64,000 nucleotides of DNA from NCBI GenBank assembly GCA_017473775.1, contig JAFUJH010000060.1, positions 1 to 64,000 on the forward strand, in the 5' to 3' direction. Positions 33,676-43,976 of this stretch are shown here, piece by piece. The position numbers and the translations under genes were made by a program. Origin of the DNA: Ruminococcus sp. GTDB taxonomy: Bacteria > Bacillota > Clostridia > Oscillospirales > Acutalibacteraceae. Below the pieces are notes generated by a model. The model searched no databases. It saw only the letters and a list, made by a program, of their open reading frames with translations, and had not been told where the DNA came from. Positions within the stretch are counted from its first letter, which is position 1; every line of letters starts with the position of its first letter.

Positions 33676-34197
33676 ATGCTAATTGTACACAGCACAAACT
33701 TCAACGAAGCTTATGATATACTGGAATCTTCTTTTATCCCTGCTGAGTTAAAACCTCGTGATGTACTTTTATCTCAGTGGAAAAATGGTGAAGTCAATAT
33801 TGCGGTGCAGGAGACAGACGGAGAGATATCAGGTGTTATCACTCTTTGGGAATTTCCTGAATTCGTATTTGCAGAAAACTTTGCTGTAAAAGAAGATTTC
33901 CGTAATAAAGGCATAGGGGCTGCCTTGCTCAGAGATGTTATCAGCAAATACTCAGACAAAAGAATTATCCTTGAGGTAGAGCCACCTGAAAGTGACCTGC
34001 AGAAAAGACGGATAATGTTTTATGAGAGAAACGGGTTTACGCTCTCCCCCTTCGGATATATTCAGCCTGCACTGAGAGCAGGTTGTGATGATGTAAAGCT
34101 GCAGATTATGCACACAGGTGATAACCTTTGTGACAAGGAATTCAACAATATAAAGACAGAAGTATTTACTACTGTATACAAATGTATTGCAGAGTAA
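33676..34197 (+). CDS. GNAT-family N-acetyltransferase
   Basis: A 173-residue acetyl-CoA-dependent acetyltransferase. The acetyl-CoA site (motif A) is VKEDFRNKGIGAALLRDVI at about 75-93, with the usual R/Q-x-x-G-x-G/A pattern as RNKGIG; motif B is FYERNGFTL. The acceptor substrate is unknown. AAAGGTGATTAA precedes the ATG. It follows the 143-residue hypothetical gene by 11 bases. No hairpin terminator is evident after it. Confidence 0.88.
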   Translation: MLIVHSTNFNEAYDILESSFIPAELKPRDVLLSQWKNGEVNIAVQETDGEISGVITLWEFPEFVFAENFAVKEDFRNKGIGAALLRDVISKYSDKRIILEVEPPESDLQKRRIMFYERNGFTLSPFGYIQPALRAGCDDVKLQIMHTGDNLCDKEFNNIKTEVFTTVYKCIAE

Positions 34198-34321
34198 GGA
34201 TAATAATCGGTTACAAAAAGTTACATTCCTATATATTGTTTAATAAATTGTATATATTGTATAAAACCCCTTGTTTATTACTATATTTATTGTTTTATTG
34301 TTATTTTTATCGTAAAAAGGG

Positions 34322-34350
34322 TTGCAATATATTGACCTTCGTGTTATAAT
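34322..34350 (+). promoter_or_regulatory. sigma-A promoter of the NlpC/P60 gene
   Basis: TTGCAA (34322-34327), 17-base spacer, perfect TATAAT (34345-34350); leader of about 95 bases. Three TGTAAY units follow in the leader (34362-34387). Confidence 0.82.
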
Positions 34351-34361
34351 GTTTACAAAGT

Positions 34362-34387
34362 TGTAACTAACGATTGTAATTTTGTAA
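34362..34387 (+). promoter_or_regulatory. TGTAAY repeats, possible WalR-type site
   Basis: TGTAAC and two TGTAAT units occur just downstream of the promoter, and a TGTAAC-N4-TGTAAC pair lies on the minus strand at about 34210-34225. WalR boxes are TGTWAH-N5-TGTWAH; the unit matches but the spacing does not, so this is weak. Confidence 0.3.
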
Positions 34388-34452
34388 TTACTAAGTCACA
34401 CGGGCTTGTTTTGGGGGCAACATTCCCCTATATCACGGAGGTATTATTTTTT

Positions 34453-35973
34453 ATGGTTCGTTTCAGAAAGTTTATTTCTTTATTACTTATATTAATAACA
34501 ATAGCCACTATGACTATTGGCGGCAATGCAATGCTTCATGCATCAGCCGCAGGCACAGGCACAGGTCTGGCAGAACACGCACTTAATGCTTACTACAGCG
34601 GTTGGAGCTATGTTTACGGCGGAGCTTCAGCAGGTGCAGTTGACTGCTCGGGCCTGATTTATATGTACTCAGGCTCAGGCTCAAGAAGCGATATGATGGG
34701 CTCATCCCCTGAGACAGGCTCTACTGCTTATGGTATTCCCAACATTCACGGCCTTGGTCTTTATCAGCCCGGCCATGTTGGTGTATATGTAGGCTCAGGT
34801 ATGGCAGTTGATGCAAGAAGCGAGGGCTACGGCGTTTGTTATCAGTCTGCATACACAAAGAACTGGACAAACTGGTTCAAGGTTGCAGGTGTATCCTACC
34901 CTACTGACGGCTGGGAATACTTCAACGGAAGCTACTACTACTATGAAGATGGCGAGTACCTGACAAACACATCAATTACAATTGACGGTATCACATATTA
35001 TCTTGATGCAAACGGTGCAAGCTCCTCTACCCCCGGCGACACAAGCGCTGTTGTGGACAACCCTACATCCTCAACTTCAAGCAGTACTGCAAGCAAGGTT
35101 ATGAAGGTTGGTTCCTATGGCGACAATGTAACAGAGCTCCAGCAGAGACTGACAGAGCTTGGCTTCTACAATGGTGACATCACAGGCTACTTCGGTGAGC
35201 AGACAGAGGCTGCATATATCAGGTTCCAGAAGGCTGCAGGCGTATATGTTGATGGTATTGCAGGTGAGTCTGACCTTGAGATTCTTTACTCTGACTATGC
35301 ACCTCAGGGCTCAATTGCTCAGGTTGGCAACACTGCACAGGATGCAGAGACAGAAGAAATCGAGGACACTACAGAGGAAGTAACAACTCCTGATACATAC
35401 ACAAACGGCACTTACCACGACAATGTATACAAGATTCAGACAGAGCTTGCTAACCTTGGTTACTTCAATGATGAAGCTACAGGCTACTATGGCTCACTGA
35501 CTGAGTCTGCAGTTATCAAGTTCCAGCTTGAGAACGGACTTGCCACCACAGGCGAGGTTGACGAAATCACATACACAACACTGTTCAGCTCCAGAGCTCT
35601 GGAGAATCCCTACACAGAGGATTCTGCTGACAGAACTATTATCCGCAACCCTAACGCAGGTAACACTGAGGAGACAACCTCACCTGAGGCTACAACTGCT
35701 CCTGCAGTGACTACACCTCAGACAGTATCCCCCACCGAGGCTACTGACATTGTTATCAAGTCTGCACAGCTTGCTTCAAAGGCACTTGAGGGTGTGAATG
35801 TTAACGCTCAGGAGACAAGCCGTGAGACTAAGAACAACGGCTCCTTCCTTGTATGGTTTATTGTAATGATTGTATTTATGTCCGCCGCATTCTGGATTGT
35901 ATTCTCAACAGAGAAGAAAAAGAAGAAAGCAAGATACGAGAGAATCAAAGCAAGAGCCAACAGAAACTGGTAA
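34453..35973 (+). CDS. secreted NlpC/P60 peptidoglycan hydrolase with two PG-binding domains
   Basis: A 506-residue cell-wall endopeptidase. Signal peptide about 1-33; NlpC/P60 domain with catalytic Cys in GAVDCSGLIY (about 70) and His in HVGVYVG (about 118), about 36-150. A short YFNGSYYYYEDGEYL cell-wall-binding-like repeat follows, then two PG_binding_1 domains (about 220-285 and 320-380), Thr/Pro/Ala-rich linkers, and a C-terminal span (FLVWFIVMIVFMSAAFWIVF) with a Lys-rich tail. The C-terminal anchor is odd for such a hydrolase and suggests tethering outside the membrane. Start ATG 34453 follows GGAGG by 11 bases. Likely roles: cell separation or wall remodelling. Confidence 0.9.
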   Translation: MVRFRKFISLLLILITIATMTIGGNAMLHASAAGTGTGLAEHALNAYYSGWSYVYGGASAGAVDCSGLIYMYSGSGSRSDMMGSSPETGSTAYGIPNIHGLGLYQPGHVGVYVGSGMAVDARSEGYGVCYQSAYTKNWTNWFKVAGVSYPTDGWEYFNGSYYYYEDGEYLTNTSITIDGITYYLDANGASSSTPGDTSAVVDNPTSSTSSSTASKVMKVGSYGDNVTELQQRLTELGFYNGDITGYFGEQTEAAYIRFQKAAGVYVDGIAGESDLEILYSDYAPQGSIAQVGNTAQDAETEEIEDTTEEVTTPDTYTNGTYHDNVYKIQTELANLGYFNDEATGYYGSLTESAVIKFQLENGLATTGEVDEITYTTLFSSRALENPYTEDSADRTIIRNPNAGNTEETTSPEATTAPAVTTPQTVSPTEATDIVIKSAQLASKALEGVNVNAQETSRETKNNGSFLVWFIVMIVFMSAAFWIVFSTEKKKKKARYERIKARANRNW

Positions 35974-35993
35974 TTATCCCCTATCAAAACTCA

Positions 35994-36027
35994 GACCGCT
36001 TTACTATTATGTAAAGCGGTCATTTTA
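35994..36027 (+). terminator. terminator of the NlpC/P60 gene
   Basis: GACCGCTTTAC (35994-36004) pairs with GTAAAGCGGTC (36011-36021), then ATTTTAT. Confidence 0.85.
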
Positions 36028-36048
36028 TATGCAAAAGATATTAAAATA

Positions 36049-36085
36049 TGTAAAAACCGCCGCGGATATTGTTCTGCGGCGGTTT
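36049..36085 (-). terminator. terminator of the tyrS-mscL transcript
   Basis: AAACCGCCGC (36054-36063) pairs with GCGGCGGTTT (36076-36085); TTTTTA follows on the minus strand. Confidence 0.88.
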
Positions 36086-36117
36086 GCGTTTGATATTATG
36101 TAATTTGTAATATCAGA

Positions 36118-36585
36118 TTACTCTGAAAGCTCTGATGTACAGTGAGGACAGCGTGTAGCCTTGATGTCGATCTCTGTGCAACAGTAGGGACACTTCTTGG
36201 TTGTAGGCTCAGGCTTAACTTCTTCCTTCTTAGGAATAAAGCCTCTTACCTTAGCTACAGCCTTAACAAGCAGGAACACAACAAAAGCAAGGATGAGGAA
36301 GTAGATTACTGCGGAAATGAAATTGCCATAGCAGAATGCAGGAATTCCTGCTTCCTTCAGAGTAGTTGCTGTAAGCTCAACACCCTCGGGAACTTCCTTG
36401 AGAGGAATTATCATACTTGAAAAATCAAGACCGCCTGTGATAAGAGAAATGAAAGGCATAATCACATCGTCAACCAGTGACTTGATGATTCCCTGGAATG
36501 CGGCACCGATAACAACACCGACTGCCATATCCAACACATTGCCCTTTGAGATAAACTCTTTGAATTCATTAAAGAACTTTTTCAT
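36118..36585 (-). CDS. mscL: large-conductance mechanosensitive channel with C-terminal zinc ribbon
   Basis: MscL opens under membrane tension to release solutes on osmotic downshock. Residues 1-118 are a normal MscL: N-terminal amphipathic helix FFNEFKEFISKGNV, TM1 GVVIGAAFQGIIKSLVDDVIMP and TM2 FISAVIYFLILAFVVFLLVKAV. After the usual linker the C-terminal bundle is replaced or extended by a zinc-ribbon (about 131-153) with CPYC and CPHC pairs. The protein is 155 residues. It lies 21 bases after tyrS, with only a ribosome site between, so it is in the tyrS transcript. What the metal knuckle does to gating is not known to me. Confidence 0.93.
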   Translation of the reverse strand: MKKFFNEFKEFISKGNVLDMAVGVVIGAAFQGIIKSLVDDVIMPFISLITGGLDFSSMIIPLKEVPEGVELTATTLKEAGIPAFCYGNFISAVIYFLILAFVVFLLVKAVAKVRGFIPKKEEVKPEPTTKKCPYCCTEIDIKATRCPHCTSELSE

Positions 36586-36606
36586 TACTGAACACCCCGT
36601 ATTTAA

Positions 36607-37875
36607 TTATTTATTAAGAACAGCCTTATGAAAGACCTTCTTGCCCTTTTTGACTACAACATATCCCTTGGAGAAATCCTCCTCAGTAAGGGAGGCAAAC
36701 ATATCTGTAATCTTAACATCATCAACAAGGACACCGCCCTGCTGAATAAGACGCTTTGCCTCGCCCTTGGAGGGACAGAGCTTGCACTTGACGAGTATAT
36801 CCTGTACTGTGATTTTGCCATCAGTGAAATCAGAAGCCACAAGCTCAGTTGAAGGCATATTCTCAATATCGCCGCCGGTGGTGAACAAAGCTTTTGCAGT
36901 AGCCTGAGCCTTTGCAGCCTCCTCCTCACCGTGGATAAGCTTTGTAACCTCGAAAGCAAGAATCTCCTTGACCTTGTTAATCTCTGAGCCTTCGCACTTG
37001 GACAGCTCGTCGATATAATCAAGAGGCAGGAATGTGAGCATCTTCATACACTTGATAACATCAGCGTCATCAACATTTCTCCAATACTGGTAGAAATCGT
37101 AGGGAGAGGTCTTGTTGGGGTCAAGCCAGAGAGCACCCTTTTCGGTTTTACCCATCTTCTTACCCTCTGATGTGAGAAGCAGCGAGCAGGTAAAGGCGTT
37201 AACCTTTGTTGACTCGGGTACAGGGTTACCTGTCTCCTCTGCCTCCTTAGCGGCAATACGGCGAATAAGCTCAACACCGCCTATCATATTGCTCCACTGG
37301 TCGTCGCCGCCCAGCTCCATCATACAGCCATACTCCTGATTGAGCACATAGAAGTCATAGCTCTGCATCAGCATATAATTAAGTTCAAAGAATGTAAGTC
37401 CACGCTCCATTCTCTGCTTGTAGCACTCAGCGGCAAGCATCTTGGAGATAGTGAAGTGAACGCCAACCTTCTTGATAAAATCAATGTAATTAAGGTCAAG
37501 GAGCCAATCAGCATTATTAACTGCGATTGCCTTGCCATCGGAGAAATCGATAAGACGGGACATCTGGGATTTGAAGCACTCTACATTGTGCTTGATATCG
37601 TCCATAGTCAGCATCTTACGCATATCGCTCTTACCTGAGGGGTCACCGATTACACCTGTACCGCCACCGAAAAGTGCAATGGGCACATGACCTGCACGCT
37701 GAAGGTGTGACATAAGGATAATCGGAATAAAGTGACCGATGTGCAGGGAGTCTGCTGTGGGGTCAAAGCCGACATAAAAGCGGACAGGACCTGCGTCAAG
37801 TTGCTTTCTGATTTCTTCCTCGTTTGTGCACTGGGCAATAATGCCACGGGCTTTAAGTTCGTCAAAAACTTTCAT
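36607..37875 (-). CDS. tyrS: tyrosyl-tRNA synthetase
   Basis: Charges tRNA-Tyr. The class I signatures are HIGHF (HIGH, about 45) and KMGKTEKGA (KMSKS-type, about 233-237) within the bacterial TyrRS-type catalytic domain; an S4 RNA-binding domain occupies the C-terminus (about 355-420). 422 residues matches the family. ATG 37875 is chosen because AAAGGA lies 9 bases before; the ATG nine bases upstream touches that site. Promoter TTGACC-17-TATACT is at 37921-37949. No T-box fits in the short leader, unlike tyrS of many Firmicutes. Confidence 0.96.
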   Translation of the reverse strand: MKVFDELKARGIIAQCTNEEEIRKQLDAGPVRFYVGFDPTADSLHIGHFIPIILMSHLQRAGHVPIALFGGGTGVIGDPSGKSDMRKMLTMDDIKHNVECFKSQMSRLIDFSDGKAIAVNNADWLLDLNYIDFIKKVGVHFTISKMLAAECYKQRMERGLTFFELNYMLMQSYDFYVLNQEYGCMMELGGDDQWSNMIGGVELIRRIAAKEAEETGNPVPESTKVNAFTCSLLLTSEGKKMGKTEKGALWLDPNKTSPYDFYQYWRNVDDADVIKCMKMLTFLPLDYIDELSKCEGSEINKVKEILAFEVTKLIHGEEEAAKAQATAKALFTTGGDIENMPSTELVASDFTDGKITVQDILVKCKLCPSKGEAKRLIQQGGVLVDDVKITDMFASLTEEDFSKGYVVVKKGKKVFHKAVLNK

Positions 37876-37920
37876 TGGTATCATTCCTTTATCTGGATAA
37901 TCTGAATACTTATAAGGACA

Positions 37921-37949
37921 AGTATAAATGTATTTGTGATTTTGGTCAA
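37921..37949 (-). promoter_or_regulatory. sigma-A promoter of tyrS-mscL
   Basis: Minus-strand TTGACC (37944-37949), 17-base spacer, TATACT (37921-37926), just after the ftsK stop. Confidence 0.8.
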
Positions 37950-37958
37950 GTGTTTTCT

Positions 37959-40628
37959 TTAGTCACTTGAAATATTATTGCGTTCAAGCCACTGCTGATA
38001 GGTAATCATAACCTCACGGGGCTTTGCACCCTGATAGGGGCCTACGATACCCATCTTCTCCATATCGTCTATCATTCTGCCTGCACGGGCATAGCCTACT
38101 CGTAGCCTGCGCTGGAGCATTGATGTGGACGCCTGACCTGCTTCGATGACATACTTGATAGCTTCTTCCATCTTATCATCGAGTTCTATCTCGCCGCCTG
38201 CATCGTCACTATCCTTGCCTTTTTTGTCCATTTCCTCGGCGGCAATACGACGGATAGTCTCCTCAATCTCCTCGTTATACTGAGCCTGATGATTCTTCTT
38301 GATGTAGCTTGTTACGCCTTCAATTTCTTCATCAGATGCATAACAACCCTGAACACGGATAGGCTTAGGCGCTCCTGTAGGTGAAAACAGCATATCACCG
38401 CGACCGATGAGGCTCTCTGCACCGCCACAGTCAAGGATGATTCGGGAATCCTGACCTGTGCTTACCTTGAGGGCAATTCGAGAAGGAATGTTAGCCTTGA
38501 TAAGACCTGTGATAACATTTACTGTAGGACGCTGAGTTGCAAGTACAAGATGCATACCTGCGGCACGAGCCATCTGTGCCAGACGGCAGATAGCGTCCTC
38601 AACCTCCTTAGCGGCTACCATCATAAGGTCGGCAAGCTCGTCAATAGCGATAACAATACGAGGGAGTTTCTCCTTAGGAACAGGAAGTCCGTTGACCTCC
38701 ATACATACAGGCTCAGCCTCTTCCCCGTCAGCAGTATCTGCATTCTGATTTTCTTCTATATATCTCAGGTTGGACTCAACAAGATTATTGAATGACAGGA
38801 TGTCCTTGCAATCATACTCAGAGAACAGCTTATATCTCTGCATCATTTCTGTTACAGCCCAGTTAAGAGCACCTGCCGCCTTCTTGGCATCAGACACAAC
38901 AGGAATGAGCAGATGAGGCAGTCCCTTGTACTTGGAGAACTCTACCATCTTGGGGTCTACAAGCAGAAGCTTGACCTCGTCGGGAGTTGCGTGGAAAAGA
39001 ATACTCATAAGCAGTGAGTTTACGCATACGGACTTACCTGAGCCTGTAGTACCTGCAATAAGCAAGTGGGGCATCTTGGCAAGGTCAGCAGTAACGATGT
39101 TACCTGAGATATCCTTACCAAGAACACAGGTGAGTTTACTTGATGCTGTCTGGAACTCAGGTGAGTCAATCAGCTCACGCATAGTAACCATACTGATGCA
39201 CTTGTTGGGTACCTCAATACCAACCGCGGCTTTACCGGGGATTGGAGCCTCGATACGAACGCCGTCAGCCGCAAGGCTGAGAGCTATATCGTCTGCAAGA
39301 TTTGTGATTTTATTGATTTTAACTCCGGGAGCAGGCTTGAGCTCATATCTGGTAACAGAGGGGCCGCGGCAGATGTTACTGATAGTAACCTTAACACCGA
39401 AGCTCTCCAGTGTCTCCAGAAGCTTCTGAGCGTTGCCCTGAAGCTCACGCATAGCTTGGTCGTCATTGGAGTCTGTGGAAGGTTTGAGAAGCTGAACAGG
39501 AGGATATGTATATCTGGGAACAGGCTTCTTATCAGCCTCGTTCTGCTTAATCTCTGACGCAACAGCACGGGTCTCCTCAACGATATCAACAGGAGTTTCA
39601 TCATCTTCTGCAGTAGCGTTGGGGTCAACTGCAACTGTCTGAGGATCCGCCTGCTTTGCACCCTGAGCAACATAGGGAGTCTCCTTACTGCGTGTGATGC
39701 CCCTTGCAACAATAGATGCCTTGGATGCATCATCACCTGTGTATTCCTCGTTTGCAATAAGAATGGAGCTTATGAGCTTATCAGAGGGGCTGTCGGTTGC
39801 CGGTGCTGAGTCATCCTCAGGAAGTATATCATCAGGGGGATCAATTCCCTGAGCAGGTTTAGTCTTACCCTCTGTGAGAGGAATATCAATTCTGCTGTCA
39901 GGCTTTTTCTTTCTGCGCTTTTGCTTTGGCTGTTCAATAACCCGTACTGACTCATCTTCTTCGTAATCCTCAATCTCTCTGTCACGCTGTCTTGCGTTAC
40001 GGATTGCTGTCATCTGACGCTTTGCAACATTTGCAATATCCATCAGGGATATACCTGTGAGAATCATTATACATACTATCAGAGAAAGTATAGCAATAAA
40101 CTTAGGCAGGAAGTTATCACCGCAAAGCTTCACAAGAGGATAGCCAAGGATACAGCTTATGATACCGCCGCCGATACCTGTAGATGTGTCGCTTGAGTCT
40201 GTATATGACAATCCCATAGACTTGAAGAAACCCACATCCTTATACTCACCTGAGCCAAACATAAAGAACAGTGAGGACACAAGGAGAATAATGAGAGTTG
40301 AGAGTATGAGCTTTGTGGAAAGTCGGGACATCCGTTTTTCCTTAGCTGTCATTATTGCAAGGTATCCCAGCAAAAATGGAATCAGGATAAAGCCGAAGCC
40401 GAATACTCCGTACATAAATCCACGCAGTGTGCTCCAGAAAGCTTCACCCGGGAATATGACAAGAGCAAGAAGCAGTATAGCACTTGCAAGGAGAAGTATT
40501 GCCTTAACCTGTGGGTTCATAGGTGCATACAGGGGCTCCTGTGCTTTTGCTGATGCAGATGTTTTCTTTTTCTGCGTACTCGTCTTTTTAGTTGAAGTAC
40601 GCTTGTTAGTACTTTTCTTTTGAGCCAA
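37959..40628 (-). CDS. ftsK: DNA translocase FtsK/SpoIIIE
   Basis: Pumps chromosomal DNA through the closing septum; the SpoIIIE role moves DNA into the forespore. The 889 residues have a Lys/Thr-rich N-terminus, four membrane spans (about 35-200), a long acidic linker (about 205-410), the RecA-like motor with Walker [10 protein letters not shown] (about 520) and Walker [13 protein letters not shown], and the C-terminal gamma winged helix ([19 protein letters not shown]) that reads KOPS/SRS. TTG start at 40628 with GGAGG 7 bases upstream. Genes uppP and tepA lie upstream on the same strand; B. subtilis also has tepA next to spoIIIE. Confidence 0.96.
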   Translation of the reverse strand: MAQKKSTNKRTSTKKTSTQKKKTSASAKAQEPLYAPMNPQVKAILLLASAILLLALVIFPGEAFWSTLRGFMYGVFGFGFILIPFLLGYLAIMTAKEKRMSRLSTKLILSTLIILLVSSLFFMFGSGEYKDVGFFKSMGLSYTDSSDTSTGIGGGIISCILGYPLVKLCGDNFLPKFIAILSLIVCIMILTGISLMDIANVAKRQMTAIRNARQRDREIEDYEEDESVRVIEQPKQKRRKKKPDSRIDIPLTEGKTKPAQGIDPPDDILPEDDSAPATDSPSDKLISSILIANEEYTGDDASKASIVARGITRSKETPYVAQGAKQADPQTVAVDPNATAEDDETPVDIVEETRAVASEIKQNEADKKPVPRYTYPPVQLLKPSTDSNDDQAMRELQGNAQKLLETLESFGVKVTISNICRGPSVTRYELKPAPGVKINKITNLADDIALSLAADGVRIEAPIPGKAAVGIEVPNKCISMVTMRELIDSPEFQTASSKLTCVLGKDISGNIVTADLAKMPHLLIAGTTGSGKSVCVNSLLMSILFHATPDEVKLLLVDPKMVEFSKYKGLPHLLIPVVSDAKKAAGALNWAVTEMMQRYKLFSEYDCKDILSFNNLVESNLRYIEENQNADTADGEEAEPVCMEVNGLPVPKEKLPRIVIAIDELADLMMVAAKEVEDAICRLAQMARAAGMHLVLATQRPTVNVITGLIKANIPSRIALKVSTGQDSRIILDCGGAESLIGRGDMLFSPTGAPKPIRVQGCYASDEEIEGVTSYIKKNHQAQYNEEIEETIRRIAAEEMDKKGKDSDDAGGEIELDDKMEEAIKYVIEAGQASTSMLQRRLRVGYARAGRMIDDMEKMGIVGPYQGAKPREVMITYQQWLERNNISSD

Positions 40629-40668
40629 GATTGTTCCTCCGTTTTTAAATTCCTTATATATCTGTTAA

Positions 40669-41589
40669 TTATACGAATGATATAATCTGTCCTGTTACAA
40701 GTTCAATAATACTGATTACTGTGATGATAACGCCCATCAAAGCGGCATAAATAACAAAGATGTAGGTCTTGTCGGTTTTGAGCAGCCACTTAAAAAGTGC
40801 GATTGAAAGATAACCAACAATTGCAGAGGTAATCATACCTACAACGACAGGACCGAATGAAATATTGAGTCCGCCCTCCTGAGAAAGTGCGTCGGAAAGC
40901 TCCAACACTGCGGCTGCAAGAATAGATGGAATAGCAAGGATAAAGGTATAATCCAATGCCTTCTGCTTGGAGATGCCTCTGCTCTGTCCTGCGGCAAGAG
41001 TTGAGCCTGAGCGGGAAAGTCCCGGCAAAATCGCAGCTACAGTCTGAACACAGCCTACAACCAGTGCGTCAACGAAATTGTAGTTCTCCTTAGGCTTAGC
41101 CTTGCCTTCAGCAACTGCCTTTTCTCTGTGCTTATTCATAAGAATACCTGCCATAAGAAGTCCTGCTGTAAGAAGCAGAGAAATACCTGTGATGATAAAG
41201 TACTTGGGGTCACCTGTGAACAGGTCAGCCAAATCCTTGACCTTCATACCGCCTCCGATAGGAACAAAAAGCAGGAACAAAGGCAGGAGTCCTACAATAA
41301 GCATAACTACAAGGTTTCTGTCCTCGTCCATATTCTTAAAGGAGAACTTGCCTGTAAATATGTCCTTTATCATACCAAAAACTGCCTTAATAAGACGAAG
41401 TATGAGCTTGTGATAGAAGGCACACACAGATACCAGTGTACCAACATGGAGCATTACATTGAAGAAAAGGTTATCCTCTGTAATACCAAAAAAGTGCTGA
41501 AAAATGTTCAGATGTCCGCTACTGGATACAGGCAGAAATTCTGTGAGTCCCTGCACTATACCCTGAAGTAAAGAAAGTATGTAGTCCAT
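40669..41589 (-). CDS. uppP: undecaprenyl-diphosphatase
   Basis: Recycles undecaprenyl pyrophosphate for wall synthesis; gives bacitracin tolerance. The 306-residue polytopic protein has the two BacA signatures, GLTEFLPVSSSGHL (about 16-29) and PGLSRSGSTLAAG (about 198-210). ATG 41589 follows AGGAGG by 6 bases; a longer frame to 41613 overlaps the ribosome site. The gap of 40 bases to ftsK and 75 from tepA suggests one transcript. The cytoplasmic loop around residues 150-170 (KHREKAVAEGKAKPKENY) is longer than in E. coli. Confidence 0.96.
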   Translation of the reverse strand: MDYILSLLQGIVQGLTEFLPVSSSGHLNIFQHFFGITEDNLFFNVMLHVGTLVSVCAFYHKLILRLIKAVFGMIKDIFTGKFSFKNMDEDRNLVVMLIVGLLPLFLLFVPIGGGMKVKDLADLFTGDPKYFIITGISLLLTAGLLMAGILMNKHREKAVAEGKAKPKENYNFVDALVVGCVQTVAAILPGLSRSGSTLAAGQSRGISKQKALDYTFILAIPSILAAAVLELSDALSQEGGLNISFGPVVVGMITSAIVGYLSIALFKWLLKTDKTYIFVIYAALMGVIITVISIIELVTGQIISFV

Positions 41590-41664
41590 TGTTTCCTCCT
41601 TGATACCTTTCAAATTTATTCTATATAAAAATATTAAAACCTGCTTTGTAATATGTAAGACAGC

Positions 41665-42453
41665 TCAGGATTTATCACCGTTGCTGTCGCTGTAAAATTC
41701 TTCTATCATTTCAAACAGGCAGTTCATTGCATCTGACAGTGTACCTACAGAATCGATGAGTCCTTCATCCACTGCCTCCTGCCCCTCAAGTATAGTGCCT
41801 ATGTCAAGTACCAGCTCGCCTGTATTGAGGACAAGCTCGTTGTACCTCTCCTTGGAGATGTTGGAGTTATCGGAGACAAAGGTTGTTATTCTATCCTGCA
41901 TTCTGCGGAAATACTCAAAGGTCTGGGGCGCACCCACAGTGAGTCCCGTTGTACGAACAGGGTGTACTGTCATAGACGCACTCTTGGCAATGAAACTGTG
42001 CTTACTTGCTACAGCCAAGGGAATACCAATTGAATGACCGCCGCCTAAGACAATGGAGACCACAGGCTTCTTCATTCCTGCGATAACCTCGGCAATTGCA
42101 AGTCCTGCTTCAACATCGCCTCCGCAAGTATTGAGCAGAATCATAAGTCCGTGGATTCTGTCATCCTCTGATGCGGCTACAAGCTGAGGGATAACATGCT
42201 CATACTTAGTGGCTTTATTCTGACCTTGCAATACAAAATGACCCTCAATCTGCCCCACAATAGTCAAGCAGTGAACTATCCTGCCCCGTCTGTTTACAAG
42301 TACAGAGCCTGTTTCGTTTATCTGCTCTGTGTGTTGCTCGCTGATAGGACTGTCACTTTCCACTGAGTTGCCGTCATCGGCAGGATTTTTAATAAAAGAG
42401 TCATCCTCATTGCTATTACCCCAATGTGAGTGTAACTTATTGTTTTGCTTCAT
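41665..42453 (-). CDS. tepA: ClpP-fold serine protease TepA family
   Basis: A 262-residue ClpP/crotonase-fold protein of the TepA (YmfB) family, proposed to degrade signal peptides or early secreted proteins. An acidic N-terminus (about 1-65) precedes the fold. The catalytic Ser lies in the GGGHSIGIPLAVA segment (about 150-160); the ILLNTCGGDVEAGLAI block matches the ClpP oxyanion region, with Cys next to the Gly pair. The start is ATG 42453 after AGAGGTG. Own promoter at 42516-42544; uppP and ftsK follow. Confidence 0.88.
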   Translation of the reverse strand: MKQNNKLHSHWGNSNEDDSFIKNPADDGNSVESDSPISEQHTEQINETGSVLVNRRGRIVHCLTIVGQIEGHFVLQGQNKATKYEHVIPQLVAASEDDRIHGLMILLNTCGGDVEAGLAIAEVIAGMKKPVVSIVLGGGHSIGIPLAVASKHSFIAKSASMTVHPVRTTGLTVGAPQTFEYFRRMQDRITTFVSDNSNISKERYNELVLNTGELVLDIGTILEGQEAVDEGLIDSVGTLSDAMNCLFEMIEEFYSDSNGDKS

Positions 42454-42515
42454 TATAATGCACCTCTTGGAGTAGTTTCCCCCGCAGACACAAGATAATG
42501 TATACAATTATTAAT

Positions 42516-42544
42516 ATTATAACACTACACAGTAAATTCTTCAA
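42516..42544 (-). promoter_or_regulatory. sigma-A promoter of tepA-uppP-ftsK
   Basis: Minus-strand TTGAAG (42539-42544), 17-base spacer, TATAAT (42516-42521). Confidence 0.8.
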
Positions 42545-42577
42545 GGATTATATATATAATTCTTCATTACAATGTTG

Positions 42578-42606
42578 TTGCAAAAATTATAAGTATGTGG
42601 TATGCT
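42578..42606 (+). promoter_or_regulatory. probable promoter of the CorC/HlyC-type gene
   Basis: TTGCAA (42578-42583), 17-base spacer, TATGCT (42601-42606). Confidence 0.6.
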
Positions 42607-42629
42607 ATTATACTAAGGAGTGAAATATT

Positions 42630-43907
42630 TTGGACACGAATCTGATAATAATCTATTCCATAATAATTGTTATTCTTATTGCTATTTCGGCATTCTGCTC
42701 TTGCAGTGAGACCGCGTTCTCCTGTACAAGCACCATAAGGCTCAAGAGATGGGCTGACGAAGGCAACAAGAAAGCAAAGCGTGCACTGCAAATTGCAAAC
42801 AACTACGACAAGACACTGACAGCCATACTTATTATGAACAATGTTGTAAACCTTGGCTGTTCATCCCTTGCAACTGTGCTTTTTCTGGAGATATTTCCCA
42901 ATTACGGAGCCGCTATCTCCACAGGTGTGATGACCTTACTTGTGCTTACCTTCGGTGAGATTATCCCCAAGTGTTTCGGTAAGGAAAAATGCGACAAGCT
43001 TGCACTCGCGGTGGCAGGAATACTTAATGCAATGATTGTTGTGCTGACTCCCTTTGTATATCTGTTCCTTGGCATCAAAAAGATTGCACTGAAGATTTTC
43101 AGCGTTAAAGGTGAGGACTCAACTGTTACAGAGGACGAGCTAAAGTATATTGTTGAAGAAATTGAGGAACAGGGCATACTTGAAAAGCAGGAAAGCGAAA
43201 TGGTACGCTCTGTGCTGGATTTTGACGAAACCGCAGTTGTTGAGGTGCTGACTCCCCGAGTTGATGTGACAGCTCTGAATATTGAGGAAGACCACGACAG
43301 AATTATGGAAATCATCAAAAGTCAGAGATACTCAAGAATTCCTGTATATGAGGAAACCATTGATAACATAGTCGGTATACTCCACACATGGGATTATCTT
43401 GATGCGGCGGCATCAGGCAAGACACCTGTTCTGCGAGAGCTTATCGGCCCTGTTCAGTTTATCTTTCAGACTCAGAACCTTTCCTCTGTACTGACAGAAT
43501 TCAGAAGAAGGAGACTCCATATGGCAGTTGTTACCGACGAGTACGGCGGTACACTGGGTATTGTAACTATGGAGGACCTGCTTGAGGAAATCGTTGGTGA
43601 AATATGGGACGAGGACGAGGAGATTGAGAGCAGTATCCAGAAAATATCTGACCGTCAGTGGAGAGTTGACGGCGATATGGAGCTGGACGATATGTATGAC
43701 CTGTTCGGTATGAAACGCAACGAGGAGGACTCGGACTTCGTAACTGTAGGCGGATTTATCTCTGAGAGGCTGGACACTATCCCAAAAAAGGGAGACAGCT
43801 TTGAGTTCAGAGGACTTTCTATCACAGTTGACAGTGTGACAAATCAGCGTATTGACACAGTTACCATTAAACTGCTGGATAAAGAAACCAAGCAGGAAGA
43901 AGAATAA
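42630..43907 (+). CDS. CNNM/CBS-domain (CorC/HlyC-type) membrane protein
   Basis: A 425-residue protein of the UPF0053/CNNM family, implicated in Mg2+ or divalent cation export and often misnamed hemolysin. DUF21 membrane domain with four helices about 1-170 ([10 protein letters not shown] is the conserved SxxExA site); two CBS domains about 195-310 ([29 protein letters not shown]); CorC/HlyC C-terminal domain about 335-420. TTG start at 42630 follows AAGGAG by 9 bases. Single gene closed by a hairpin at 43937-43970. Confidence 0.92.
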   Translation: MDTNLIIIYSIIIVILIAISAFCSCSETAFSCTSTIRLKRWADEGNKKAKRALQIANNYDKTLTAILIMNNVVNLGCSSLATVLFLEIFPNYGAAISTGVMTLLVLTFGEIIPKCFGKEKCDKLALAVAGILNAMIVVLTPFVYLFLGIKKIALKIFSVKGEDSTVTEDELKYIVEEIEEQGILEKQESEMVRSVLDFDETAVVEVLTPRVDVTALNIEEDHDRIMEIIKSQRYSRIPVYEETIDNIVGILHTWDYLDAAASGKTPVLRELIGPVQFIFQTQNLSSVLTEFRRRRLHMAVVTDEYGGTLGIVTMEDLLEEIVGEIWDEDEEIESSIQKISDRQWRVDGDMELDDMYDLFGMKRNEEDSDFVTVGGFISERLDTIPKKGDSFEFRGLSITVDSVTNQRIDTVTIKLLDKETKQEEE

Positions 43908-43936
43908 AATTTACTCCCCTACCCTGAAATTAATTT

Positions 43937-43976
43937 AGCCTGAGTAAAGCGCACAAGCTCTGCTCAGGCTTCTTTA
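43937..43976 (+). terminator. terminator after the CBS-domain gene
   Basis: AGCCTGAG (43937-43944) pairs with CTCAGGCT (43963-43970), then TCTTTAT; it overlaps the stop of the convergent gene. Confidence 0.65.

Noticed and set aside
34351..34452. c-di-AMP (ydaO) riboswitch before the NlpC/P60 gene
   Set aside because: The leader is about 95 bases, too short, and lacks the paired conserved blocks; the GGGG/CCCC pairing at about 34413-34428 is small.
37876..37958. T-box leader for tyrS
   Set aside because: Only about 45 bases lie between the predicted transcription start and the ATG, and no T-box sequence is present.
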